This document shows positions 1-10,190 of a stretch of 64,000 nt of DNA, in pieces. Numbering within the stretch: position 1 is the stretch's first letter; each line of letters opens with the position of its first letter. Origin of the DNA: JAWXUU01 sp044426045 (GTDB taxonomy: Bacteria; Bacillota; Clostridia; Christensenellales; CAMQZB01); the NCBI GenBank assembly GCA_044426045.1, contig JAWXUX010000007.1, positions 50,865-114,864 of the forward strand. Reading direction: 5' to 3'. Both the position numbers and the translations under genes were made by a program. The notes below the pieces were generated by a model. That model was not told where the DNA came from. It did not search any database and saw only the letters and a program-made list of their open reading frames with translations.

Positions 1-171
1 TGCCACTGACTTTGCATCTTCATAATCAACATCAGATGTACATCTGCCGTTTTCGTCTTGCTCCTCCCAGTTTTTCATGAAAACACCAATCACTTCATGC
101 CCTTGGTCAAGCAATATTTTTGCGGCAACCGAGCTGTCCACCCCGCCGCTTAATCCTAGAATCACTCTCAT
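1..171 (-). CDS. mnmA: tRNA-specific 2-thiouridylase MnmA, N-terminal part (runs off left edge)
   Basis: The first 57 codons of a minus-strand gene starting at ATG 169-171 and leaving the window at base 1. The peptide opens with MRVILGLSGGVDSSVAAK, the SGGVDSS PP-loop that binds ATP in MnmA, followed by GVFMKNW and a conserved Asn-Gly-Cys region around residues 42-46. MnmA makes the 2-thio group of s2U34 in the wobble base of tRNAs for Lys, Glu and Gln, taking sulfur from a cysteine desulfurase relay. The PP-loop and the spacing of the following conserved Trp and Cys identify it well even though most of the protein is missing. Confidence 0.93.
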   Translation of the reverse strand, partial: MRVILGLSGGVDSSVAAKILLDQGHEVIGVFMKNWEEQDENGRCTSDVDYEDAKSVA

Positions 172-262
172 GTTATAGTCCTTTTTTTATATTGTTTTTG
201 TTGAATTTTTTTATGTTATTTTTTATGTTATTTTTTATATTATATATAGTAAGCACAAAATG

Positions 263-1048
263 CTAGTTATTGCCCCATTCAAAATCGTCAGAATTGATTG
301 TTATCACCTCAGGTTCTTCGCTTTCATCTTGGGAAACGCTAGCTGTGTTTTTTGATTTGCCCGAGAAAATCTTTTTGGCTTTATCCGCAATAGTTCGCGT
401 TGCAACTGTATCAACTGCGCCAACACCGCTTTTGAAAGCAGCGGTAACACCCGCCGTGATTTTTTCCGCGCTGTTTTTCATTTTGTTTTTGAGTGAAGCG
501 TTCTTTTTTGCTTCAAGTTCGGCAAGCCTTATTTCCTCAAGGCGTTTTGCAAGGCGTTTTTCATATATATCCGAAACGATTATCCAAAGATTACCCGCAG
601 AAAACGCAATCAGCATTATGCAAGAAAAAAGTTGGTACTGAATGCCTTCGCCCCACGTGCCAAAAAGCACAACGATTGTCACAATGTAAGTCACAATCCC
701 CAAAATTCTGCGCAGAATTTTGCACATCTTCGCCATTTTTCCAAGCTCATCTAGCTTGCTTTTGCCATTTTCAAGCGTCCCCAGCATTGACCAAATGGAA
801 AGCACCGCCATGACAATGAACATCAAATAAAAAATCGCACCGAAAATTATCATCACCACATCGCTGATTTTGCCAAGATTGTTAAGGCAAATCACGCCAT
901 AAGACACGAAAATCAACATTGACACAAGATAAAAAGCAGTCAAATACACCCGAAATTTCCTAGACAAAAAATCCGTGCTAGTATCAACCACGTTTTCCAC
1001 CTTTTTATCCATCCACCTATCAAAAAATGATTTATTACTTCCAGACAT
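263..1048 (-). CDS. Four-TM membrane protein with charged cytoplasmic tail, function unknown
   Basis: A 261-residue protein with about four hydrophobic segments (roughly residues 34-56, 62-87, 112-131 and 137-159). A basic, Lys/Glu/Ala-rich helical stretch (160-235) and an acidic C-terminus follow. There is no signal peptide and no family motif that I recognise. A weak GGTGG ribosome site precedes the ATG. It lies between mnmA and the inverted-repeat element. The helical tail with repeated Ala/Lys and Val/Ala stretches suggests a cytosolic or amphipathic domain. I assign no function. Confidence 0.7.
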   Translation of the reverse strand: MSGSNKSFFDRWMDKKVENVVDTSTDFLSRKFRVYLTAFYLVSMLIFVSYGVICLNNLGKISDVVMIIFGAIFYLMFIVMAVLSIWSMLGTLENGKSKLDELGKMAKMCKILRRILGIVTYIVTIVVLFGTWGEGIQYQLFSCIMLIAFSAGNLWIIVSDIYEKRLAKRLEEIRLAELEAKKNASLKNKMKNSAEKITAGVTAAFKSGVGAVDTVATRTIADKAKKIFSGKSKNTASVSQDESEEPEVITINSDDFEWGNN

Positions 1049-1169
1049 ATCACACCACCGTTTTTTCTATCTTCGTTTTTTACTATCTTATATGATAACA
1101 TATTGGGGGAGAGATTGTCAAATGGCACGCAGTTAGGGTTTTGGGGAGCAGAGTTTTTGGGACGCTGTT

Positions 1170-1379
1170 TTAAGGTGAAAGGTGAAAGGTGAAAGGTGAA
1201 AGGTGTGGTAGGCACTCGCTTCGCTCGTGCACCCCATTTGGATTTGGACAGCAAAATAGGAACGTTCCTATTTAATAGTTACGTTCCTACAAGTGGTTAC
1301 AAATATAATTGAAAAGCACAAGGCGAAGCCGCGTGCATTACCACACCTTTCACCTTTCACCTTTCACCTTTCACCTTAA
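1170..1379. repeat. Inverted-repeat element with 41-bp perfect arms built of AAAGGTG units
   Basis: The left arm (1170-1210) contains five GGTG blocks spaced by AAA. The right arm (1339-1379) is its exact reverse complement. The 128-bp interior holds a 14-bp palindrome TAGGAACGTTCCTA at 1257-1270 and a partial second copy (ACGTTCCTA) at 1281-1289. It also holds short GC-rich motifs of the GCTTCGC type near each arm. No coding potential is visible inside. It sits directly after the SDR gene stop (1394) on the minus strand, so the transcript could form a very long hairpin. It resembles a non-autonomous MITE-like or intergenic palindromic repeat. Confidence 0.8.
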
Positions 1380-1393
1380 GCGAAGCGTTTCAC

Positions 1394-2413
1394 CTACTTA
1401 AGTCCCATCTCCAAAAGTTTTCCCTCAAACTCCCCATAGGCAGCACAGATATCATCTTCGATTTGCTCTTTCACTTCGTCATATGGGAAATCGATTTTTT
1501 CCCACCATTCCACAAGGTTTTTCATGCCTTGTTCTAGGGTTATTTGTGGGTTATATTCCGGCACGGCTTTTTGGATTTTTTCGTTTGAGAACACCGCGCA
1601 ATACACTTTTTCATAGTTCAAGTGCGTGCACACTGTTGGCCAAATTTTGCGGAGAAGTGCTGATGGAACATATATGAATTTCGGTTCTTTTCCGACAGCT
1701 TTGCCAATCGCGCGATACAAATCTTCCCACACAACAACTTCGGTGTTAGTGATATGATAAAAATCGTTGTATGTTTTTTCGTTGCCACAGCAAAGCACGT
1801 ATCCTTTCGCAAGATCTGGCGAGAAAGTGAACGACCATGGGATAACACCTTCGCCAATCATCACAACAGGTTTGCCTTCCTTTATTCTTCTTGCGATGTT
1901 GCGATTTTGACGGAACGTGCCAACGGTTTGCGAGCCTTCGCCAAAAGTTAGGCACGGTCTTATGATTGTGATTCCCGCACTGTGTTTGCCCATTTCCCCT
2001 TGCAAATATCTATCCATTTCCGCCTTGTTGAAGCCATAGGCAAAAGAATCGTCGAAAGTGAGCGCTTCTTTATCTTCTGAAACTGGAAGGCTTTTATATG
2101 GTCTTTGATATGCCGAACTGCTTGAAGTCACGATGATTTGTTTGCACCTTTCGCCAAACAAACCAAGCATTTGTTTTGCATCTTCCACGTTGAACATGAT
2201 CATATCAATAACAACGTCAACTTCAACAGCTTTCATTTTGCTTTCAAAATCGGCGGTGTCCTTTCTGTCCCCCAAAATCACATTCACGCCGTTTGGCATT
2301 GCCACATCACGCATACCACGATTGAAAACAGTGACATCGTGCCCCGCTTCCACCGCTTGTTTCACAATTTGCGAACTGATAACGCCAGTTCCGCCTAAAA
2401 TCAAAATCTTCAT
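1394..2413 (-). CDS. NAD-dependent epimerase/dehydratase (atypical SDR)
   Basis: A 339-residue Rossmann-fold protein beginning MKILILGGTGVISSQI, the glycine-rich dinucleotide motif of extended/atypical short-chain dehydrogenases. A Ser-rich strand (SSSSAY) and a YGFNK segment near residue 128 fit the catalytic Ser/Tyr-x3-Lys arrangement. Length and the late WWEKIDFPYDE segment match isoflavone-reductase/CSP41-like sugar-nucleotide epimerase homologues common in Clostridia. The start is set by AAGGAG a few bases upstream. It is monocistronic, is followed by the long inverted repeat, and ends with TAG. The substrate is not predictable from the sequence. Confidence 0.85.
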   Translation of the reverse strand: MKILILGGTGVISSQIVKQAVEAGHDVTVFNRGMRDVAMPNGVNVILGDRKDTADFESKMKAVEVDVVIDMIMFNVEDAKQMLGLFGERCKQIIVTSSSSAYQRPYKSLPVSEDKEALTFDDSFAYGFNKAEMDRYLQGEMGKHSAGITIIRPCLTFGEGSQTVGTFRQNRNIARRIKEGKPVVMIGEGVIPWSFTFSPDLAKGYVLCCGNEKTYNDFYHITNTEVVVWEDLYRAIGKAVGKEPKFIYVPSALLRKIWPTVCTHLNYEKVYCAVFSNEKIQKAVPEYNPQITLEQGMKNLVEWWEKIDFPYDEVKEQIEDDICAAYGEFEGKLLEMGLK

Positions 2414-2604
2414 CTTTTTCTCCTTATAAACGCGAAAATATCGCTTATGTCAATATAATATCACGATTGAATGCAAAAAACAATATTATATTTGAATTTT
2501 CCTACAATTTTATAATAAAACCATTGGTAAATTGCCATTTTTTAACAACAAATTTCCATAGGAGTATTCCCTTTTTCGTTATTTTGTGGTACAATAATAT
2601 AATT

Positions 2605-2674
2605 AAACCAAATTGGCGGGAAAGTATTGAATTGTATTTCGATGTATTTGATGTGCCAAGGGGAAATTTGGTTT
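2605..2674 (+). other. Possible leader hairpin upstream of the adhesin gene
   Basis: The roughly 300-bp gap 2414-2709 holds no gene. A 10-bp inverted repeat, AAACCAAATT (2605-2614) and AATTTGGTTT (2665-2674), lies 35 bp before the adhesin ATG. A TA-rich stretch at 2590-2604 could contain a -10 element. The role is inferred only from position. Confidence 0.3.
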
Positions 2675-2709
2675 TAAATGAGAAAATATATACAAAAGAG
2701 AGGGAAATT

Positions 2710-3516
2710 ATGAGAAACACTATTTTGAAACGCACACTTGCCCTTTTCCTAGTTTTCGTTTTGGCTTTCACAAGCTTGAACCTAGATTGGAATTTACAAA
2801 CTGTTTCGGCGGATACGGAATCTTCCACTGAAAATACTGCCGTGGCGGTAAAAACAGCTGCCGATGTGTCACCGTATTATTTTGACGAATCGGACAACGT
2901 GTTTAGAACAACGACGGACGATGCAATAGTATCCGTGTATTATACTGATTCAAATGAAGATACAATCACCCTTGACAAGGAGTGTACGGTTTATTATGTT
3001 TTGACTGGATCTGAAACTAGCGAATATTACAAAAGTGAATATTTGGCATATGTTGATGTTAAGACGGATACTGAAATCACTAGCACCCTTGAAACTGACG
3101 TTACAGAATGCGATGTTGCAAGTTCCACTTCCGTTGTTTCTGACAACAGTGATGACGTTGTAATATTCGACGTGAACGCTGGCATAGATGTTTATCTTAC
3201 ATACCCAAACACTGACAGCGATGCCGAACCTATCAAATATTGGAAAGAACTTGATTTGTGGCGCGTAAATGACGACATAACCAACACAGTTGAGCCAATC
3301 ATTAATTCAACATTTATTAACGAGGATTCAAATTATCGCCTTACTGGAGATACTGAGCTTCAATCTTCACTTATTATATCATCTGGCGTGACAGCAAACA
3401 TCGATTTGAATGGATATGTTCTTTCTTTTGCGGATGAATATAAAGAAGCAGCCGTTGAAGGCACTATTTTGTATGTTAAAGGCACGTTGAATATTTATGA
3501 CAGCCGTGGGAGATAA
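2710..3516 (+). pseudogene. Giant surface adhesin, segment 1: signal peptide and N-terminal domain, ended by a frameshift
   Basis: The start is ATG 2710 after GAGAGGGAAATT; the upstream in-frame extension to 2467 has no ribosome site. The first ~35 residues form a signal peptide (basic MRNTILKRT, hydrophobic core, cleavage near VSA-D). A Thr/Ser/Asp-rich extracellular region follows. The frame ends at 3514-3516 just after NIYDSRG. Removing one G from the GGG at 3508-3510 would read DSRG straight into DKDATHYW of segment 2, the normal junction into the beta-helix. So this is the first ~266 residues of a ~2,420-residue cell-surface protein, and not a gene of its own. Either a real frameshift or a sequence error could explain it. 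Confidence 0.8.
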
Positions 3517-6500
3517 AGATGCAACGCATTATTGGAATGGTTCGGATGTTGTTGACACTGATCCTAACCCTGATAATAATAATGACTACAAATTCAAAGG
3601 CGGTGCAATCACAGGTGGTGCTACTTCAAAAATAACAAACAACACAAACGTTGGGCTTGTTTATGGCGGGGGCGGAATTTTCGTTCTCAGCTCGGGTAAA
3701 GTGAACATGTATGCCGGAACAATCATCGGCAACAAAACAAAAACAACCAATTCTTATGGCGGCGGTGTTTATGTTTGGAACGGCGGTGTGTTCAACATGT
3801 ATGGCGGTGAAATCAGTTATAACTCCTCTGCTTCCATTGGTGGCGGTGTTTATTCTGATGGCGAGTTCAACTTGATTGGCGGTAAAATCAAAAATAACAC
3901 TGCAACCTACGGCGCTGGGATTTACGCCGATGGCGAAGTTTCAAACGATGATGCCAAGGTTACAATAAGCGGTGGCACGATTTCTGCCAACACTGCAACC
4001 TACGGCGCTGGTATTTATGTTGCGGGCACGGTTGTTATGAATGGCGGCTCCGTGACAGGTAACAAAGCTGACACCGGCACAGGTGGTGGTGCTTATCTCA
4101 AGGACGGTTCATTCACGGTTTCTGATGATGCCAAAATCTCAGGCAACACAGCGGTGAGAACAACAGGAACAACAACCAACAACGTGAACATCCCAAATAA
4201 CAGCATGACAATCACAGTTGCGGGCGCTCTTACTGGCACAATTGGCGTTATTCGCCAAAGCGGAACTGGCACAGTTGCAACTTATTCAGGCACATATTCC
4301 GAATTAGGACTAACAAACATCACCTCAGACGATACCTCTTATTATAGATTAATCAATGAAGACGGCACAGTTGAGCTTATACTGTCTCAAATCATTGACG
4401 GAAAAAACGATTCTATTGTATATTACAAAGATGCAATCACCATAAATGCAGTGACAGACTCCGACGGCACAACAACAGAATCAAGCCCTTTCTTTGCCAA
4501 GACTGATCTCACAGGCGCAGCGACATACACTGTCACTCCAACAACAGGTGCGGGAACTTATGATAAAAGCACTGGCAAGTTGACTGTTACAAGCGTTGGT
4601 GAATTTAAAATTGAAGTTTCTGTTGAAAACACCGAAAATGATCCTCCGAAATATGGCACAGCAACTTTGACAGTTACGCAAGCAACAATCACCCTTGATA
4701 GCATTTCCGCAATAGCGAGTGCCTATGATTCTAACAACCGATATGTCGAACTTGATCAAAGCGTATACGTTGAAGTCACCAACGAAGATGGATATCAAAT
4801 CACAGGCGTTATTAATAACGACGATGTCGCTTTAGACTTTTCTGATTCATACGGATATATCACAAGCACAAGTTATAGCACTGATGACTTCACTGGCTCA
4901 AAAGGCTATGACATCACCGTTCACGGTTTGACACTTACTGGTGCGGACAGCGGGAATTATATGCTTATCATCAATTTAGATGATGATAACCCACCAACAG
5001 TTACAATAAACACAGCAATCCCATATATCGCATGGCCTGCTGCAACAGATATCACATATGGCGAAACAACTGCAAATTCAATCCTTTCGGGCGGAAAAGT
5101 TGTTGTTAAACTTGCTGACGGCAATGACCAGTATGTTGATATCACACAATACGGCGATTTTGAATGGACAACCGAAATATCTGGCAAAAATGTCGGAAGC
5201 TACGCCCATGCAGTTCAGTTTGATTTTGATGGCAAAGACGGAGATGATACTAGTACCGTCGGAGATTGGGTTTGGAATGCTACCGACGGAGATTCAGATA
5301 ATACCAACGGAAATTGGGTCTTGAAGGATACCGACGGAAATGTGGTTTACACTATTTCAGGTGCCGTTATAACTGCCCTAGAATCTCAAATTCACTACGT
5401 GAGCTATGACGTTCAAGCGGCAGCGGTTTCTTTTGAAGTTTCTGGCAATGCTGTTGTAACCGACGGAACTTTTTCTCCAACATACACCACGACGTGTGAA
5501 GTGGGAAGTATAGCTCTCGCAACCGATACATCAGCTGGATACAAAATTTTATATTACTATATCGACGATAATGGTATTCAATATGACGACTATTCTGAAA
5601 TTGAAACAGGTGGTACAATCCAATATTATATCGGTGCGGAATTTGTCAACGCCGATGGTAGCACGAATTATAACTATCACCACTCTGGTTCTGCCGACAG
5701 TACTGCAAAACAAATTGCAGTGTTGAATATTTTTGACGAAACAGATCTAACTGAATATTCAACTACTTTTGTTTATACAGCTTCTGCTGATGCAACAGAT
5801 GATACAACGGCTAATACAGCAGCCACTTCAATTTCTGCTTACGCTGGCGATATCGTTGTTTTGCCAACGCTTACTACTGATGCCAATAACGATGTTGCTG
5901 ATTATATCGGTTGGAAATATGACGGCACTATTTATGATTTTGGCAGCAGATTCACTCAACCTGACAGCGACGTTGAATTCACAGCAGTGGCAGCGGAAAC
6001 TGCATATGAAATTTCTGGCTCAATCAGCGGAATAGATCTTGACACAACAAAGGGCGCACTTAGCGGTGTTTCAATTTTCCTTATGCAAGGTAGCGAACTT
6101 ATTGCAAGCGATGTGACTAACGCTGACGGCACATATTCAATATCTGCACCAGACGGCAGATACACACTTGTTGCAATGCGTGACCTTGGTAGTATTGTCA
6201 ACCAAGAAAGCATATTTATTGAAGTTTCTAACGTAGATAATTCTGACGACTATGCAGTTTCGCAAGATATTGAACTTCCAAACATTCGCCAAAGCATTTC
6301 CTTGAATGTTGATGCAGGTTTCACAGGCATCACAGCATCAGGGCTTTATGGCTTTATTGGAGCTGAAGAAGAAAACACAATCAACGTGAATGTGGATCAA
6401 GTGGATTTGTACGGCACTGAATATTCCGCAATTCTTGCAGCGGCAGCGGAGGATGACCTCACAACCGACAATGTGAAGTTGTTTTATGACATCAATGCAA

Positions 6501-8641
6501 CCGAGCAACCTACTTTTGAAACAACCGACGACAACACAAACGACGTTGCAACCATAGACGATGGCGACACTATCCCGCTTAAAGATTTCGACAGTGGATT
6601 CACTTTTTATATCCCAATCGCGGGTATGTATCAAGACAAAGACTACTACTATGTTTATAAAAGTGATGCGAGCGGAATTGTTGAAATTTTGACACAATCC
6701 AACAGCATTATCAAAGACGATGAATATTTCAGCATATTGGATAATGACACCCTCGTTATCCACACAACAGAGCCAGTGGTTTTCGCACTCGCGTTTGAAA
6801 ATGATACATACACAATGGAGGGTGCAGAACTCACTTCCAAAGTATATAGCAGTGATTCGATTTCGTTGGAGAATTTGGGAATATTCACTAGTGGCAGCAC
6901 ATACACAGATAAGACTGGTACTGTTGAAAATATTCTCCTCAACACGTCAGATTACGACTGTTCATATATTGTCACTCCAATAAGTGGGGCTGGCGTGTTT
7001 GATGAAGAAAACAACACTTTGAAAGTCACAAAAGTTGGCACATTTGAAATTTCAGTTGTGATTCCAGCAAGCGAAACTACAAATGCTCGCGAATGGATTA
7101 TAACTTCAACGCTCACTGTTGATCCAAAACCTGTTTATATCAGTGGCATTGAAACAATAGACCGAAGCTATATTGACGGGTACTACTACGCTCAAATCGA
7201 AAGCGGCATTGGAACAATTACTGGTATCATAAACGAAGATACTGTTTATGTTGATACCTCTTCTGCTAGCGGAACTATCACTGATGCAGCTGATGTAGAT
7301 TCTGAGCAAGATGATTATGATGCTATCCTTACTGCTACCGATAGAACTTTCAATGTTTCCGTCAGCGGTGTCAAACTCACTGGTGACGATGCTGGTAACT
7401 ACACAATTCAAAGCGTGGCTGATTCAACGGTTTATATCGACGTCAATGACACATATTTCTCTTGGCCAACAGCAACAAGCATAACATACGGACAAACTTT
7501 GAACGATTCAACACTGTACGGCGGTAAGGTTTATGTTGTTGAAAAAGATGCTACTCAAGTCGAAACTATCACTTTGATTGATGGCGATTTTGTTTGGGAC
7601 AACACTGCCCTATCGGTAGTGAACGATGCAGGCACATATAACGCCGCAGTTTCTTTTGTGGTGAATGATGAAAACACAGACACTTTTGAAACTGAAATTA
7701 CACTTGATGAAGCTACTACCTTTAAAACTGATGTTACTTTTGTATCTGGCACACTTACTGACACACTTACTGACACAAATTACGTGAAAGGCGATACTAT
7801 ACAAGCAGGCACGGAAATAACTTCAGGCACAACAGTACTTGCGAACATCTCCTACCAAGAAAAATATGCATATGTTGAAAGCACAACTCAATATATTTCA
7901 TATGTAATCAATGTAACGCCAGTGGTGTTCAGTGTTTCAGACGATACGCAAGTAGCTTCAAGCTATGGTTCTGCGCTATATCCAACGGTTGTTGGCACAT
8001 ACACAGAAATCATCACTGATACAGACGGAACAACAATTTCCGAAGAGAGGACATTGCCTTTAAGCGACTATAACGTTATATACTTCCAATCAACAGATGC
8101 TGGCTATGTCACAATCGAAAACCCAACTGAAGTTGGAACATATCTTGTCGGTTGTGAATTCACAAGCACAAACTATCACCATTCAGGCACAAGCGAAAGC
8201 ACGGCTAAGCAAATTGGTTCTTTTTATATCACCGAAAGCAACGAAACCGTGACAACATACAATGTGAATTTTTATGTTAACAACGTGAAAAACGATGATT
8301 TGTCAACAACTGTTAAATATCAAGACGTATTGATTTTGCCAACGATAGCTGGTGATGATTATATCGGTTGGGCAAATTCAGATGGAACTTTTTATGAATT
8401 TGGTGCAAGACTTCCATATACTTTCGAATCGGACACTACACTAAACGCAGTTGCGGCTCCAGAAACATATGCAATTTCGGGAACAATCAAAGGAACTGAA
8501 CTTGGGCAATCAACTGACAGCGGCATCGCGGGGCTTAGCCACATTGCAATCACAATCATGCAAGGAAGCGAAATCATTGCAACAACTGAAACAAAAAGCG
8601 ATGATGAAAGCACTGCTGATATAAACGAAGTAGGCACATAG
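3497..8641 (+). pseudogene. Giant surface adhesin, segment 2: beta-helix repeats and duplicated MBG/YDG-like blocks
   Basis: This long reading frame (1,714 codons) begins with Gly-rich beta-helix repeats (about 3590-4140). These use recurring GGGVY/GAGIY, GGxIxGN and NTAT motifs typical of right-handed parallel beta-helix adhesins. Two duplicated blocks follow, about 4390-6350 and 6820-8640. Each has a YDG-like beta domain, an MBG-like domain marked by WPxAT-IT-YG, an InlB-like strand set ending IGW, and a carboxypeptidase-regulatory/CnaB-like domain (SGxSIxxMQGSEx-IA). TAG at 8639-8641 interrupts the second copy exactly where the first copy has TAT in GTYSIS, and the same frame continues open beyond it. 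The likely role is attachment to host or matrix glycans. Confidence 0.8.
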
Positions 8642-9967
8642 TCAATCAGCGTTCCCGACGGCAGATACACTCTTGTTATTTCGCGCGACCAAACCGTGAA
8701 CAATGTTATTTCATCATTTGTTGAAGTTAGTGGCGAAGCTGTTCCAGATCAAGATTTCACAATTTCTGACACTCTTCAAAACACAACTTTGGAAATTGCT
8801 TCAGGCGTTGGTGCAATCACCGTTTCTGGCGTGAATGATTTGATTGAAACTGATAAAGAAAACTCAATCAATATCAGCATAAGTTCGGCAGATATTTATG
8901 GAGATGACCAAATTGAATATGCGGAAATAACAACTCTTGCCAGTGAGGCGGGAATAGAAGCCAACAATTTGAAAGTCTTTTACAGTATTGATATCGAGCA
9001 ACTTGACAGCAATTCTGGCTCGTTCACCGCACTTGTTGACCTCAATGAAAGTTACGACACAACGGTCATAGATGATAATACATATTTGACTTTCTATATC
9101 CCGATTGCGGCTTCATATCAAGGCATGGATAACTATGTTGTTTATCGTTATCATGAAGGCGAAGTTGATACACTCACAACAACTGCAAACGACTATGGCG
9201 AATATATCGAACTTATTGATAATGGCGCGACACTGCTTGTCAAGGCGAGCAAATTCTCGCTTTATGGCGTTGCGTTTTATGATAACGAAGTGGTTGCAAC
9301 AACGACAACAACTTCTTCATCATCAGGCGGTGGGTCACTTTCGTTCGATGTTTCGTTTGATTTGAATGGCGGAACTGGTTCTGCTGAAAGCTATACTCCA
9401 GATAAAAATTCAACGATAACTCTTCCAACCGACATAACAAAAGACGGTTATGTGCTAGCGGGTTGGGAAAATTCAAGAACTGGCGAATTTTATGCGGTGG
9501 GCAGTGAATTCACGATGAGCTCACAAGATGCGAATTTCGTCGCGGTTTGGGAAGTTGCAACGGCTTCATATTTCACGCTTTACTACTCTAGCGACGGTGC
9601 GACTATCCAAAGCGATGTTGATATCGCAAGTGGCTCGACTGTTGAAATTGCTAGCTTCGATTTGCAAAAAGACGGTTATGTTTTTGCGGGATTCCGCAGT
9701 GACTACGACGGCGTGCTTTATCAATCTGGCGAGGAATTCAAAATGCCAAGCGATGATGTTGTGATGACTTGCGAATGGCAAGAAGTTGTGGCTGGCGAGA
9801 TTGTCACTGATTCTTCATCAACATGTATTTGGTGGATTATTTTGGTTATTGTTATAATATTTGTTTTCTTCATTTTCTTCATCATTTGGAAAAGAAAGAA
9901 AGACGAGGAAGAGGAAGAAGAATTGGAAGAATTGGAAGAAGCTGGAACAGGAAGAATGGAGCGATAA
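8642..9967 (+). pseudogene. Giant surface adhesin, segment 3: InlB B-repeats and C-terminal membrane anchor
   Basis: This is the in-frame continuation after the TAG at 8639-8641; the first internal ATG is 8696. It completes the CnaB-like domain (SISVPDGRYTLV mirrors SISAPDGRYTLV of the first copy). Two Listeria-Bacteroides (InlB B-type) repeats follow, about 9346-9555 and 9560-9785, with GY-VLAGWE and GYVFAGF motifs. A Ser/Thr-rich stalk leads to one transmembrane helix (about 9820-9890), then a Lys-Arg-Lys and a poly-Glu tail. There is no LPxTG sortase motif, so anchoring is by the membrane helix. A separately expressed product would lack a signal peptide. Confidence 0.8.
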
Positions 9968-10068
9968 ACCAATGCTTTTGGCTCTCCAAAAAAGCAAAAA
10001 AACCACGGCATGTTTGACTTTGCTTGAACTGGCAAGACAAAACAAGGCGTAGGAAAAGATTAATATTA

Positions 10069-10107
10069 AAAGGCGATGAATATATTTATTCATCGCCTTT
10101 CTTTTTT
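10069..10107 (+). terminator. Intrinsic terminator after the adhesin gene
   Basis: A 12-bp perfect stem AAAGGCGATGAA (10069-10080) / TTCATCGCCTTT (10089-10100) with an 8-nt loop, followed by CTTTTTT. It lies between the convergent adhesin gene and the permease gene and is oriented for the plus strand. Confidence 0.85.
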
Positions 10108-10190
10108 ATAAAATTATATATAGCAAAGTTTGCATTTAAAACTTGAACCTTACTTGCTTGTTATCTGTTACCCGTTATGTTATCTTGCTT

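Noticed and set aside
2467..2709. Upstream extension of the adhesin frame (MNAKNN...) as the true start.
   Set aside because: No ribosome site there and no signal-like sequence; the good signal peptide begins at ATG 2710 with GAGAGGG upstream.
3490..3520. Programmed frameshift in the adhesin.
   Set aside because: GGGAGAT does not form a slippery heptamer and no pseudoknot was visible downstream; a single-base indel explains it.
6338..6763. 141-codon minus-strand frame inside the adhesin gene.
   Set aside because: Shadow of the long Asp/Thr-rich plus-strand frame; no start signal or family.
8639..8641. TAG as a recoded (read-through) codon in the adhesin.
   Set aside because: TAG ends several intact genes in this window (epimerase, darG, serine recombinase) and the paralogous codon is TAT, so a substitution or sequencing error is simpler.
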